A program made the translations under genes and the position numbers. A stretch of DNA of 64,000 nt from Rana temporaria (taxonomy: Eukaryota; Chordata; Amphibia; Anura; Ranidae): NCBI RefSeq assembly GCF_905171775.1, contig NC_053492.1:275941438-276005437 (forward strand). The letters are read 5' to 3'. Under the pieces are notes generated by a model. The model did no database searches, was not told the DNA's origin, and saw only the letters and a list, made by a program, of their open reading frames with translations. Position 1 is the stretch's first letter. Each line of letters begins with the position of its first letter. This document shows, in pieces, positions 10,071 through 21,300 of the stretch.

Positions 10071-10329
10071 ACATTTTCTTTTGGCAGCACCTGGTGTTTA
10101 GATTTTTTATTTTGTTTCCCTCCCTTGGTGTGTGCTAGTTAGGTCCCGAGGTTGTGCTGGCATGAGGCTGAGCCAGGAAAATGGAAAATTGCTCTGCCTC
10201 AGGACAGCACACACCCTCCCTGGACCATCGCAAGCTATTCATAAGAACACCTGCCTGCCTTTTATCTCTCTAGACAGGGGTGTCCTATACAGGGTCAAGG
10301 GGCGGGGTTGACCCAAGGTTGTGCTTGGT
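10071..10329 (+). other. Possible DIRS 3' flank
   Basis: This noncoding stretch follows the recombinase stop. It contains GTGTGTGCTAGTTAGG and GGACAGCACACACCCTCC, a weak inverted pair flanking GAGGTTGTGCTGGCATGAGG. It may be the DIRS terminal repeat region; I cannot show this without another copy. Confidence 0.3.
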
Positions 10330-10507
10330 TAGATCTGACCCCAGTCAGATCTAACCATGCTGGATACAGTGGATATAGATATATACGAGACTGTATATAT
10401 ATATATTAAATGCACTGCAGCTCACTGAGTCACCTGCCTGCCTGACAGTATATTAGAAAAAGTACACCAGGAACAGCATGCAGTCAGATCTAGCTACACT
10501 GGATGCA

Positions 10508-10549
<42 letters not shown>

Positions 10550-10795
10550 TGTATATACACACACAAGCATGGACTTAACCCCCTTAGCCATAATTGGCCA
10601 AAGGCACCCTGCCTTTGGCCAATTATGTCTCTCTTTGCTGACGGCGCCGTGATTGGCCAAAGCATGCGAGTCATAGTGCATGCTTGGCCAATCATCAGAC
10701 AGCAATGCACTGCACTAATGTTCGAATTTAGACGAACAGGCGAACTCATGTTCGATTCTAACTCATGTTCGACCCTAACATAAAGCTCATCCCTA
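10330..10795. mobile_element. Partial TAGGGATGAGC hAT-like element with (AT)n
   Basis: The right end AGCTCATCCCTA at 10784-10795 is the same terminus as in the 7947-9577 element. Inside it are GCATGCTTGGCCAATCA and GGCCAAAGGC, the same blocks as near the left end of that element but inverted. An (AT)n tract lies at about 10510-10548. The left border is unclear. No coding. Confidence 0.6.
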
Positions 10796-10799
10796 ACCC

Positions 10800-11290
10800 T
10801 GTCCCCACAGAGAGTGCAGAAGATTAAATCTCTTGAGGACACCATAAAGATAAGTTTATCAAATGCTTTTCCCAACTCTGGTAGATTACAATGTAGGGGA
10901 AAATTATGTTTTTAGGCTTCTGTTGGAGAGGCGTGGTGGAGAAGGCGGTTCCCTAAGTGATGCATTTTTTAATTATTTTAGTCCTCGCCACCCAGGGCTG
11001 TCAGCTTTCACATTCCATCAACAGCGTCTGCATCACATGGTGTAAGATTATCTAGGGGTGAAAACAGAGATGAAGAGCTTTTCAGTTGATGATCCACTGG
11101 CTTACTGGGTCATGAGAACAGACTACTGGCCAGAACTTGCCCAGTATGTTATCGAGCTGCTGAGCTGCCCTGCACCCGGTATGCTTTCGGACCAGCATTC
11201 AGTGCTGATGGAGGTTTTGTTACTAATCATAGAACGCATCTGTAGTTTGGGAAGCCTCCCTTGCACCTTGGGTCCTTGAAGCCTCTGGAG
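10800..11290 (+). pseudogene. hAT transposase C-terminal dimerisation domain remnant
   Basis: hAT transposases end in a dimerisation domain needed for activity. From about 11079 the frame reads SVDDPLAYWVMRTDYWPELAQYVIELLSCPAPGML, matching the DPL.YW...WP.L...A..LL..PAS...SER pattern. The conserved continuation, FSADGGFVTNHRTHL, is present but in the next frame (from about 11198), so a one-base shift lies near 11186-11197. The upstream 10800-11050 segment is AT-poor coding-like sequence with several stops and may be the preceding catalytic region, but I cannot align it. No start codon can be assigned. The copy is inactive and is not obviously the source of the neighbouring MITEs. Confidence 0.7.
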
Positions 11291-11729
11291 ACAGAGACTT
11301 GGTGGACATGGGGTATGGAGCACCGTGCAAGCCTTAATCCAAGATCTGAGCCGAGGTCAAGTTCACTCTGGCAACAAAGTACAAAAGGGTTAATCAGAAG
11401 AAGAATGATCGAGATCCAAGCCAGGGTCGATTCCATTCTGGCAGCTGAGTACAAAAGGGGCAAAGAAGTAGAATGATCAAAGTACAAATCCGAGGTCAAA
11501 GACAAGCAGCAATAAAGAAAGAGTAGTCAAATAGGTTTCCAGGTCACAACAAGTTCAGACAGGTCACTTCCTGTATGCCTCCTGGGCATTTTCCTACCTT
11601 TTTCATGTCTTCTGTGCAGGTGCCGGTTGGCGCACTGAGGCGTCTTTGGCGCATGCTTAGTTGGCACGGATTTCCTCTTGCGGCAATGCGCCATTGGTCC
11701 ATGCGTAGTAAGTCCTGGACTATTAAGTG
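11291..11729. repeat. Unclassified segment with imperfect ~70-bp repeat
   Basis: Similar blocks recur at about 11337 and 11408 (AAGATCTGAGCCGAGGTCAA / AAGCCAGGGTCG, then TCTGGCA, then GTACAAAAGGG and GAATGATC), and a third partial block follows near 11480. There is no coding sequence I trust. It may be the interior of an LTR or other retroelement. Confidence 0.4.
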
Positions 11730-12108
11730 GACTGTTTTCATCGGTTAACTGATGAAGCTGACTGATGGTCAGTCGTGCCTACACACCATTGGTTAAAAAA
11801 AAAAACGATCGTGTCAGAACGCGGTGACGTAAAACACAATGACGTGCTGAAAAAAAGAAGTTCAATGCTTCCAAGCATGCGTCGACTTGATTCTTAACAT
11901 GCGTGGATTTTTAATCGATGGACGTGCCTACAAACGATTGTTTTTTTTCTATCGGTTAGGTATCCATCGGTTAATTTCAAAACAAGATTGCTTTTTTTTA
12001 ACCTATGGATAAAATAACTGATGGGGCCCACACACTATCGGTTTGGTCTGATGAAAACGGTCCATCAGAACGTTCTCATCAGTTTGACCGATCGTGTGTA
12101 CGCGGCAT
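11730..12108. mobile_element. GTACACACG-type MITE, left end truncated
   Basis: The right end GACCGATCGTGTGTACGCGG matches the ends at 52100-52121 and, in part, 21280-21294. The interior shares GCGGTGACGTAAAACACAA and GCATGCGTCGACTTGATTCT with those copies. The left terminus is degraded. Noncoding. Confidence 0.65.
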
Positions 12109-12429
12109 AACTGTACCGCTATAAGGTTATGGTGTGAAGTCGCCACCGACACCCAAAGAACATATTTTCCGCACAAGTTACAGAAGTAGAAATCCAAAGT
12201 CTGTTGCAGAGACACAAATATGTATCCAAAAAATCTCTAATCTTGTTCCCTGTGCGCTACATTGCTGCCTCATCATACAGACTGGCTCCCTAATCCGTTG
12301 CTTAGAAAATAAAGAAAGCGTGCAGGGAAAATGTCATGTTTTGGGCTGTATACAGTAAATGCAATTATTGCTGCAGCAGCTTTTATACACAGATATGCCA
12401 CTTTACAGGTGGACTAAGGAGGCCCCCCA
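12109..12429. other. Unassigned stretch
   Basis: Noncoding and with no recognised repeat family. It lies between a GTACACACG-type MITE and a hAT-like right end. Confidence 0.4.
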
Positions 12430-12715
12430 GGCACTGTATTGAAAGGAATTTTTCATTTTTATACTTTCACTTTAAGCATTAATAAATCACTGCTCATTTA
12501 TTTTTTCATTGACACATGTCCCCCAAGGCAATACCTGGACCCCCATGACCATTGTATGCACAATTACTTGCAAATATGCTTTTAAAATGGTCACTTTTTA
12601 TTTTTTACATTCGGGCCCCATAGACTTCAATGTGGTTCGTTATTCTGTTCCGAACTTTCCTGATGTTCGAAAGTTCTGGTGCGCACCGAACAGGGGGTCA
12701 TTCGGCCCATCCCTA
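12430..12715. mobile_element. hAT-like element right end (TAGGGATGAGC family)
   Basis: The segment ends CGGCCCATCCCTA and aligns by eye with 9294-9577. Shared blocks are GGAATTTTT, ACTTT(A)AGCAT, AATCACTGCTC, TTGATACATGT-like, CATAGACTTCAA and GGTGC..ACCGAAC. It is a solitary 3' end of the same family; the left part is missing. Confidence 0.65.
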
Positions 12716-13485
12716 GTGGTGAATATCCATTGGAATCACTGAGCATTTTTCACTGGAACATTTATATTACCGGACTCTTTATTGGATAAATCATTTTCAC
12801 TGTTTATTCAAATTCATTTTTGATAACTTCCAGTTATTTGATTATTCTTCACTGGATTATTACACCTTTGTTATATATGTTTTGAATGTATATATGTAAT
12901 GCAGTATTAGCACAGCTTATCTAAGTACATTTTTTGTCACTGTGTCAATATCTCACAGAAAAGTTGCTGCTCGGTATGTTTTAGAAGTAATAGCGTAGTT
13001 ATTCACGTTTTCATACTTTTGTTGTATTTGTTATATATGTTTATTACTTGTGATACATGTACTGTTTGGTCATGCTTGTTATTTTCTCAATATATCTGGA
13101 ATACAGGACTGACCTAAGTATTTTTTTTTTTTTTTTTGTCATTTTAACAAGTAAATATTAATGCAAGAGAGATGAATAGATTTTGTTTCATACAAAGATA
13201 TGTTTCATATTTTGTTTTGTGTGAGTCGATTATTCGGGACCTGTGTTTCCTTGATTCTCTTAATGTCCCTGCTGCTGCTAGTCAGAAAAGAGGTTCACAG
13301 AGATGTCAGAGGGCTGCATTACATTGTCCATAATGTGATTACTCTGTTCTCTCTTTGATGCATGGTTAGTCACCAGAGTGCAAAATAATGATTTGCATGA
13401 CTTTACCTGATATCTTTTACATAACTAATAAATGTCATTTTTGTTTCTGTATGAAAATGAGGACACAAGCATTCTTACTGTACAT
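12716..13485. other. Unassigned AT-rich stretch
   Basis: No gene or family recognised. It contains a poly(T) run at about 13120-13137. Confidence 0.4.
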
Positions 13486-13590
13486 ACTCAAGTATAAGCC
13501 GACCCGAGTATAAGCCGAGGCACCTCATTTTACCACAAAAAAATGGGAAAACGTATTGACTTGAGTATAAGACTAGGGTAGGAAATGAAC
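13486..13590. mobile_element. Short CTCAAGTATAAGCCG element fragment
   Basis: TACTCAAGTATAAGCCGACC is followed by a second GAGTATAAGCCGAGG, and GACTTGAGTATAAGAC lies 80 bp further on. This kind of sequence recurs in vertebrate DNA-transposon MITEs. Only a fragment is visible and the borders are approximate. Confidence 0.4.
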
Positions 13591-13716
13591 ATAAAATGGT
13601 GTTCACGCCACAGCTACAACAAAATGGCTCATAAACAATGCAGCCCGCTGTTCGACCTCTAGAGGCGGATCGTCACCCTATACACAATAGACGATCGCAG
13701 TAACAGCACACAGCGG

Positions 13717-13975
13717 CCCATTTTAAAGTGCACCCTTGAAATGTTCTTTCTGGTTTAGTATTTAACTACTTGAGCCCCGGCATATAGTCAAATGACGGTG
13801 GCAAGGTGGCTCTATAAATCCCAGCCGCCGTCATTTGACGTCTTCGCGTCCTCCAGCCACTGGGGGCGCGCGCGCGCACCCGGCGCATTCCCGAGATACC
13901 TATTATAGATATCCTGGGGCTCAAGTAGTTAAATACTAAACCAGAAAGGACATTTCAAGGGTGCACTTTAAAATC
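13717..13975. repeat. Near-perfect palindrome with 59-bp arms
   Basis: The arm at 13717-13779 (from TTTTAAAGTGCACCCTTGAA to ACTACTTGAGCCCC) is repeated inverted at 13915-13975 with about one mismatch. The roughly 135-bp spacer carries its own inverted pair (CAAATGACGG / CCGTCATTTG) and a (CG)n-like GCGCGCGCGCGC at about 13866-13878. TTAA-type ends (TTTAACTACTT / AAGTAGTTAAA) lie inside the arms, so a TTAA-family element appears embedded in a longer inverted duplication. Confidence 0.8.
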
Positions 13976-14674
13976 ATTGGATATTTATAGATAGAAATGG
14001 GTAGATGGCTATGCCAAATAACAAAGAAATCTTTAATGCTTATCACCCTGTAAACATTATTTCTGAAGGTGGCTGCAGAAAAATGAAGCTGCTGACATAG
14101 ACTGTTTTTTCAGTAAAGGTCACGTTGTATTGATTTCCAATTGAAAACCTTGTCACCAAAAGACACATAAGAAAATAATAACAATTGTTAGAATGACAAC
14201 AGATAAACGACTGTCAGGACTTGGAAAGTGCTTATTTTCTAAGTGTGAATGACAATTTTCCTATAAGTCTCTTGGCTGGATAAACTATTTCCTGTTTGTG
14301 TGTTATTAAAGCGTGCCAGTTTGATTCTGTGTTTAATGAAAGGAACACAAATAATAATTGATTTCTCATTTCTAATATTGACAGCTCCAAATCACCAGGC
14401 TAAGATCTCATCTTTACTTTCAATGTGTAATTTGTTATGCTAACCTAGAGTTGTAATTGATTAATTTATGGAAACTTCCTTTTTAAATTGTATCTTCTTC
14501 ACAGTTTTAATGTTTTGTCCAGCTGTAATGGAGTCCACGCACTCTCTTTGCTGGTCAACAGCTATAGGAATAGACATATTGCTTTTTATTCAGGCAGCAT
14601 GTTAAAAGCACAATTTCAGCTTAGTTCTTTATTGAACTACATCATTTATATGAAATTGTGTTCTGGTTATAGGC
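13976..14674. other. Unassigned AT-rich stretch
   Basis: No gene, RNA or repeat family recognised. Confidence 0.4.
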
Positions 14675-14930
14675 GGTATTTTTAGAAGCACTTTAGTGTA
14701 ATTTTTTTATCGGCGCTTTTTGGCCACTAGAGGGACGCTTTTAACCCCCCGCTAGCATCTGAAAAAGAGTTAAAAGTGCCTGCAAAGCACCACTGCCAAA
14801 GCTCTTTGCAGGCGCTGAGGCAGAGCTGGCCATTGATTTCAATGGCAGGAGCATTTTAGGAGCGGTATTACAGGCACTATTTTTAGCCCTTTAGCGCCTG
14901 AAAAACGCCCCAGTGTGAAAGTAGTCTAAA
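14675..14930. mobile_element. MITE-like repeat with GCGCTTTT/GCGCC motifs
   Basis: The segment is dense in inverted short motifs: AAAAGTGCCTGCAAAGC against GCTCTTTGCAGGCGC, and ATTGATTTCAATGGCAGG. It ends AAAACGCCCCAGTGTGAAAG, an ending style shared by other MITEs in the window (56570-56588, 45780-45801). Noncoding; borders approximate. Confidence 0.5.
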
Positions 14931-15223
14931 AGAGAAGAAAGGCGCCTCTAAGTGTAGTAATAAGGTTACATTTAATGAAGGTACAACATTTAGCAACTCA
15001 CATGGTTGATGTTTAAAACAGGCACATCTAAGTATGCAGGCATCCGGGGTAAAGCTGTCCACATAGACCATCCTTCTCATCGCCCTCAATGTTATCTCTT
15101 CCATGCTGCGTTCCACGAGCGGTTCAAGCCTCACTATCAGATCGCTCTAATGCAGGGTAGTCTTCCCGGTCACGATTACAGACCAACGGTAGTGGGAGCG
15201 GGGGCTGGTGTTTAAAATTTTTG
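14931..15223. other. Unassigned stretch
   Basis: No gene recognised. It runs up to a 23-bp minisatellite and is moderately GC-rich at the right end. Confidence 0.35.
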
Positions 15224-15390
15224 CAGCCACTTGTGCCTATCAAATGCAGCCACTTGTGCCCATCATAAGCAGTCATTTGTGCCCATCAAATGCAGCCACT
15301 TGTGCCCATCAAATGCAGCCACGTGTGCCCATCAAATGCAGCCACTTGTGCCCATGATATGCCTCCAGTTGTGCCCATCAAATGCCACCA
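15224..15390. repeat. 23-bp minisatellite
   Basis: About seven copies of CAGCCACTTGTGCCCATCA plus AATG occur in tandem, with point changes and degradation at the right end. Because 23 is not a multiple of three, the open frame running through it is not evidence of a protein. Confidence 0.85.
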
Positions 15391-15939
15391 CTGTGACCCC
15401 CACCCACCAGCTGTATGCCCGGCGCTTACCCCATCTTAGTGGGGGGTCAGGCAGCTGGGGATGGTGGCAAGCTGTGGGACGGCTCCTGTGTCCTCCATGC
15501 TTTCCCCTCCTCTGTTGTTCCATTTTGCTAGCCGTTCAATCGGAGCACCTCTGCCTTCAGCCAATTAGGTAACGGGTATTAGACCCGTGCTACCTGATTG
15601 GTGGAGAGGCGGTTTGGTATTAGAAAAGCAAATATTAATTTTATTTTCTAACAAATGTGGGTGGACTGCGAGCGCCATGCTCTGCACCACCAGTCCATCT
15701 TTTTATGAGTCTATTAGAGCCATAGGGGTTTAAAAAACACCCCTGCTGCTGGAATCCAGGTGTCAGGCAAGGGGCCAGATGCCTGAATAGGGGTGTAGTG
15801 CAGCCATGGAATGGATTCATGCATGAATCTTTCCATTAGTCATAGAGGGGGTTGCTGGAGAGAGGGGGCGGCACCTGTGTGCCCTTAATGGACAGGCCGC
15901 CCTTGCTATGTGGACAGCTTTACCCCGGATGACTGCATA
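15391..15939. other. GC-richer unassigned repeat-like stretch
   Basis: No coding sequence I trust. The 15391-15640 part has an inverted pair around CCAATTAGGTAACGGGT / ACCCGTGCTACCTGATTGG (15558-15600). It may belong to the same element as the adjoining minisatellite. Confidence 0.35.
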
Positions 15940-17170
15940 CCGTATTTATCGCACTTTTTTGCCCTGAAAATCGTGGGTGCGCGATATACGCCGATACCCG
16001 CTTTCCCGCGCTGAGTTTTGAATACTGCGCCGACATATACCGAGCGCAGTACACTCGTGTATAGTCGGCCAGTCTCGGTCGGCTCATACATTTTGGGGAT
16101 GTGAATTTTAGCAGAAAGTAAAACATTTTGTTTTAGTTTTTTTCAAAATTGTCGCTCTTTTTTTGTTTATAGCGTAAAAAATAAAAACTGCAGAGGTGAT
16201 CAAATACCACCAAAGGACATCTCTATTTGTGGGAAAAAAGGGCATCCATTTTGTTTGGGTACAGCATTGAATGCCCGCACAATTGTCAGTGTTAAAACGA
16301 CGCAGTGCCTTATCGTAAAAAAATGGCCTGGTCATTAAAGGGGTAAATCCTTCTGGGGCTGTAGTGGCTAATATAATGGGGGCATTTATACTGGCCACTG
16401 GAACCCCTAACCACCCTCCTAGTGCCACCCCTGAATAATGCTAATTTACATGGGGTGATTGGGATGTGCCCAGGCACACCAGCACACCTTGTGCACATGC
16501 CTATGCGCAAATGAAGTATCCTGGCAAGTAAACTGGCAATTCTGTGCACACCTAAGGAGACCTGGTTTTAACAATCTTCCTATAAGAATATTAGGTTGAT
16601 TTTACTTAAAGTGATAGTGAACTTAGTTTTACCACTTGTACCCACAAGTAAGCCTTTGATAAGGCTTACCTGTAAGTAAAATAAATATCTCCTAATCTTG
16701 CATTGTTTGGGAGATATTCACCCTACATGCAGCCAGTGACGTCACCTTAGCACGCGCATGCTGGACCTTCAGAGCCTGTGCTGTAAACGGCGGGTCTCGC
16801 ATGCATGTGTGGGATTGACGTCATCTATCCCCCAGTCATTCACGTCGTCAAAGACCGCAAACCCAGTAGGAAGACCAGGTGAAGATGAAAGCCCAGTTTG
16901 AACGCCTCTGTCGACATATACCGAGTGCAGTACACTCGTGTACATTCGGCAAGGCTCGGCTTCGCTCGCGCTCATGCTCTGTGACGTTTATGCGTGAGCA
17001 CGAGCGAAGCCAAGACTAGCCGAATGTACCCGAGTGTACTGCACTCGGTATATGTCGGCGCAGGATTTCAAACTGAGCGCGGGAAGCGGCTATCGGCGTA
17101 TATCGCGCACCCACGATTTTCCCCTTATTTTAAGGGAAAAATAGTGCGCGATATACGCCGATAAATACGG
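15940..17170. mobile_element. CCGTATTTATCG element flanked by TA, with nested insertions
   Basis: The left end CCGTATTTATCGCAC and right end GATAAATACGG are inverted and flanked by TA at 15938-15939 and 17171-17172, compatible with a Tc1/mariner-type TA duplication. The block CGACATATACCGAG.GCAGTACACTCG occurs at 16029, again at 16912, and inverted at 16985-17060, where it forms a hairpin of about 65-bp arms. Part of the interior (about 16105-16345, with GTCGCTCTTTTTTTG and CGACGCAGTGCC) is a 3' piece of the TTAA family, so the element is composite. No transposase is visible. Confidence 0.6.
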
Positions 17171-17694
17171 TATGTAAAAGGTATCTGCTAATGAGTATTC
17201 AGAGTAAACAGAAATTTACCTTTACAGAAATTTTTTGAGTAAAGATTCTTAGCTCTTTTAGTACATGAGCCTCTTTATGTGCATTTAATGTATTATGCAT
17301 GTTCTTTCTTTACCTATCTAAACCTTGCTTGTGTAGAAAGTCAAAATCCCTGAGACTGCTGCTGCAGTTCTTGGAAGTTGCATCTGCAGCCCCAGAGGAC
17401 TCAAAGCTGTCACTCAGGTGACACCCGATTATTTCCCTTTGCGCCTCTCCTTGCAGCTAGCTAAAAGAGCATGTATAGCATGAGGTGAGGGGAGGGGGAG
17501 AGTTGGGCAAGCACAGACAGCCATGATGCACCAGGAAGAGGGGGGAAATTTGGCAATGCTATGGAATCGACTTCTCCTGGAGCGGTTGAATTTCCTAGTA
17601 AAGGCACATAGCAATGAAAGTTAAAAAGTTTATCTTGAAAGAAAAACACTGTAAACAAGCATTTAATCAATACTTGATTTTACCTGAATTTGTT
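17171..17694. other. Unassigned stretch
   Basis: No gene or known repeat family was recognised. Confidence 0.35.
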
Positions 17695-17929
17695 TAACCA
17701 CCTCCCACCCAGCCACTACATAACCAGCCAGACAAGAGATTGGTCCATTCGGGAAGATGTACTGATATGTCCTTCTGTTCTCACTGCTTATGCATGGCCC
17801 TGAGGCCACGCAGTGGCACAACCTTTGATCACTGTGTTCCCTGGACCCAGCATATTACAAGTCAAGGTACAGGGCCAATCAAAGAAATCCCATTAGTAAA
17901 CAAAAGCTGTATGAATAAAAGCCTTTGTT

Positions 17930-17930
<1 letters not shown>
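17695..17930. mobile_element. TTAACCAC-type left end, truncated
   Basis: TTTAACCACCTCCCACCCAG resembles the TTAACCACTTcCC left terminus of the TTAA family. The sequence after it is not clearly shared with other copies here. It stops at an ACT microsatellite. Confidence 0.4.
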
Positions 17931-18010
<80 letters not shown>

Positions 18011-18012
18011 AG
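17931..18012. repeat. (ACT)n microsatellite
   Basis: About 27 uninterrupted ACT/CTA units occur here. The leucine-run frame across it is a repeat artefact. Confidence 0.95.
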
Positions 18013-18650
18013 TGATAATCATGACTGTATGAGCAATCACAGTGTTAAAAAAACAATCAAAATGTTTTTCTTATATTGCCATCAGAACAAGTGCAGTGTC
18101 ACTATGGTGAGAGTGTAATGCTGTGGTTGTATATATGTACAAAAGCTGGTTGCTCTAATATCACTGTAGGTCAGTGCTGCCAGCCATTGTCCTTGATCAC
18201 TGCCACAGCAGGGCAAGGATTCATTCAAATGCGTGATGCTCCCTGAAGAGTGACCCATGTTTGGCATGTTCTTCAGAGAGCAATTGACAGGTGGTGAGGA
18301 AGTGTTGTATTGCCACCTCTTAGCCTACTTTAACCCCTTGGACCCCACACAAGCTCCCTAATTCACTTGAATGGGTTGCAATCAGTGGATGTATAAGGGG
18401 TATAATTCCTGCCATTGGTGAGAAGCAAAAAATTGCAGCTGCAGCATGTGTACATCCCCAGCCGCTACCTCTACGGCTAAAGGGTGTAGCAGTTGAAAAG
18501 CAGTAAAACAACAACTTAAACACAAGGTTTTACTACCCCCCAACCTCACCTGTGAAAGAGCCCTAATAGTGAAGCCAGTCATGCTGACTCTGACTACCAT
18601 CATGCCATTCACAATGTCCAGACTATTGTAGCTAGAATCAGTGTTCCTGA
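18013..18650. other. Unassigned stretch
   Basis: No gene. Phrases such as CAGTGTCACT and CTTGATCACTGCCACA resemble degraded units of the 60-bp minisatellite just downstream. Confidence 0.35.
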
Positions 18651-18890
18651 TTGCTGCCACAACAGACCAATGCAGCCAGCAACAATTTTCCTCATCACCG
18701 CTACACCAGTCGCAGTATCACCAGGCCAATGTAAGCCAGCGATGGTGTCCCTGATTGTCACCACACCAGTCCAAGTGTCACTAGACCAGTGTAGGCCAGC
18801 AACAGCGTTTCTGATCACTGCTACACAAGTCCCAGTGTCACCAGACCAGTGCAGCAAACAACAGTATTGATGATCACTGCCAAACTAGTG
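18651..18890. repeat. ~60-bp minisatellite (four units)
   Basis: AGACCAATGCAGCCAGCAAC (18664), AGGCCAATGTAAGCCAGCGA (about 18722), AGACCAGTGTAGGCCAGCAA (about 18783) and AGACCAGTGCAGCAAACAAC (about 18843) are about 60 bp apart. Each is followed by CTGATCACTGCTACACCAGT-like sequence. Noncoding. Confidence 0.75.
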
Positions 18891-20874
18891 CAGTATTGCC
18901 TCTGTCTGCCGCCTGCACTGACCCTGGCACTTTTTTAAGTTTCTGCTGGATGCCTGGACCAACCCTTTGGCTGTTTGCTGACCATGTCTCTGCTTGCTAC
19001 CTGAACTGACTCATTTGCATGTCCGCTTATCTACATTCCTATGAGACACCAGTCCCAGTTATCCCCTGCAGGCAACTGCATTACTGAAACCACAGGAAGT
19101 CTTTTGCTCTTTTTTTCCTGTTGTCAGGGCACTAACATCATGTAAACATTAAATCCAGGGGAGTAAACGCTGGCGTTTACTGAAATAACAGAATGGTTTA
19201 AGACACACATTGATCCTGCTGCCTATTTTGTGTGGCCAACAATGGGGCAAATTGATGCTACTAAGTAAAATGGAAATACAAAGGAATTGTTATTGATATA
19301 TGATATTTGTTCTAATTTGATAATGCAGTGCAGAGAGCGCTTACCATGCATAAAAAGGCAGTAACTCATGGCAGCCCATTTGGAACGGTCATTTAAAATG
19401 AAAGATGAAATAGTTTGTTACTGCATTTGTATATCACTCTTTATTAAATAAGCTTGATATTATACGTAGAGCTCGCCAAATTCGGCATGTCTGAATAAGT
19501 GCAGTCTATGCACTACCTTGCCAAATGAAAATGCTTGTACAAAGTGACCAAGCCACTGAAGCAAATACCTAATTCCTGGTAAACATTTGAACTTAATAGG
19601 TTGAAAACTAAGCATGTTTTGGCCAGCATAACATTTTTGTTAAAGATTATGATGACAATTTAATTTAACTTTAAGGTGAAAGGTGCTATTTTTAAAAACC
19701 ACTGACAGACAAAAGATCAAGGGCAATCAACATTTTTGTGGATATTTTATTCACTGCAGATCATTTCCAGAGTGACGTGACTGTAGCGTTGACAGGTAGA
19801 CAATTAGCAAATGAAGGAAAACTATTAAAAAAAGAGGTCACTGACATGAATACCTCTAGACCTGTTCAAAGCTTAGTAAAAGGGTTAAAGGTTGCCATTT
19901 CATGGTCATTTTAATCTGTCACATATTTTACAAGAACAGTTACATAGTTTCATAAGCAGTACAACATTTGTTTCACTTGGAAAATAGCAAAAATGTATTA
20001 ACTCGTCATTTGGTAGAGATTACAGAAGAATAATAAAATAGATTACATACAGATGGTATCTAAAAGGTACATGTGAACTAAAATGTTTTTCATTTGAAAA
20101 ATACTGTTAAATTGACATTTTCCTAAAAGTTTGCTCTTAAAAGCATTCTTCTCCTAATCACATTTATTAATAAGTGCTAAACTGCTAATTCTAACCTGTG
20201 TCATATTTCCTTCAACAATTATATTTTTAGATTATTTGAGACATTTCATTGTGGTTTTTGTTTTGTTTTAGCACCTTCCAGAATCTAATAAGCCAATGAA
20301 TAAGTACTCCAGTACTCTAATGAACGCAACACTTCGTGGTCTTTGGCGCTAGACATTAATAAGACTTTTCTGATATAGCTCAAACATGTTTGGTAGTTGT
20401 CTTTGTATTGGAAAAGTTGAGAATGGAAGTTCAGATATAAAAGTGTGAACTTCTTACTGTAACTGCCTGTGTAATTTAGAGCAGCCAATTTTCCAACGCA
20501 GACATTTGTGCCAGACAGTGCTTTCAACATTTAAAGACATTTAAATGGCAAAATTGGTCAAAAAACTTTCTCAGCCTGTGACTGGATACTAAAGGAGCAG
20601 CTATACACTGAAAAAAAAATCAACCCTGTGCTCTTTTATCAGCCAGCCATGTGTGTACTACAAGCCTGATTGCAGTGCTGATTGCAATGCTGCCTCTTTC
20701 TTTTGTAGATTTACAGAGGCTAATGTAAAGAAAGACTGAAATACTATTTAAAAGTACATTTTAAGAAGTTTGTAATCAACAATAACTGATAACAAGGGAG
20801 TATTTATTGCTGTCCACACTTTTGGAACCATTGGAAGAGCATATATAGCCAGGTAAGTGACCTAAAGAATGTTA
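18891..20874. other. Unassigned AT-rich stretch
   Basis: Mostly AT-rich, apparently low-copy DNA in which I see no gene, RNA or known repeat family. It is the longest such stretch in the first third of the window. Confidence 0.4.
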
Positions 20875-21294
20875 GGCCGCGTACACACGGTCAGTCAAAA
20901 CCGATTAAAACGGACCGAAGGACCTTTTCATCGGACCAAACCGACCATGTGTGGGGCCCATCGGTCAGTTATCCTTCGGTCAAAAAATGTAGAACATGCT
21001 TTAAAATTGAACCGATGGACGCCTAACCGATAGGTCAAAACCGACAGTTAGTATGCAAAAGCATCGGTTAAAAATCCGCGCATGCTCAGAATCAAGTCGA
21101 CGCATGCTTGGAAGCATTAAACTTCGTTTTTTTCCGCACGTCGTTGTGTTTTACGTCACCGCGTTCTGACCCGATCGGTTATTTAACCTATGGTGTGTAG
21201 GCACATAAGACCATCAGTCAGCCTTATCAGTTAACCAATGAGAATGGTCCAAAAGACCGTTCTCATCGGATGGACTGATTGTGTGTACAGGGCT
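20875..21294. mobile_element. GTACACACG-type MITE, complete copy
   Basis: It starts GGCCGCGTACACACGG and ends TGTGTGTACAGGGCT, an imperfect inverted terminus, with TTA on both sides (20872-20874 and 21295-21297). The interior contains GCATGCTCAGAATCAAGTCG and TTTTACGTCACCGCGTTCTG, shared with the copies at 11730-12108 (inverted) and 51711-52121. About 420 bp, noncoding. The 3-bp TTA duplication would fit a PIF/Harbinger-like MITE; this is inference. Confidence 0.7.
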
Positions 21295-21300
21295 TTACAG

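Noticed and set aside
15231..15572. 113-residue Cys/His/Pro-rich open frame
   Set aside because: Its first half is the 23-bp minisatellite read in successive frames, and the rest has no recognisable domain.
17740..18015. 91-residue open frame ending in poly-Leu
   Set aside because: The leucine run is the (ACT)n microsatellite; the preceding part is a truncated repeat.
18651..18890. 66-residue Thr/Pro-rich open frame
   Set aside because: It spans the ~60-bp minisatellite, whose period is a multiple of three, so an open frame is expected by chance; no start context or conservation.
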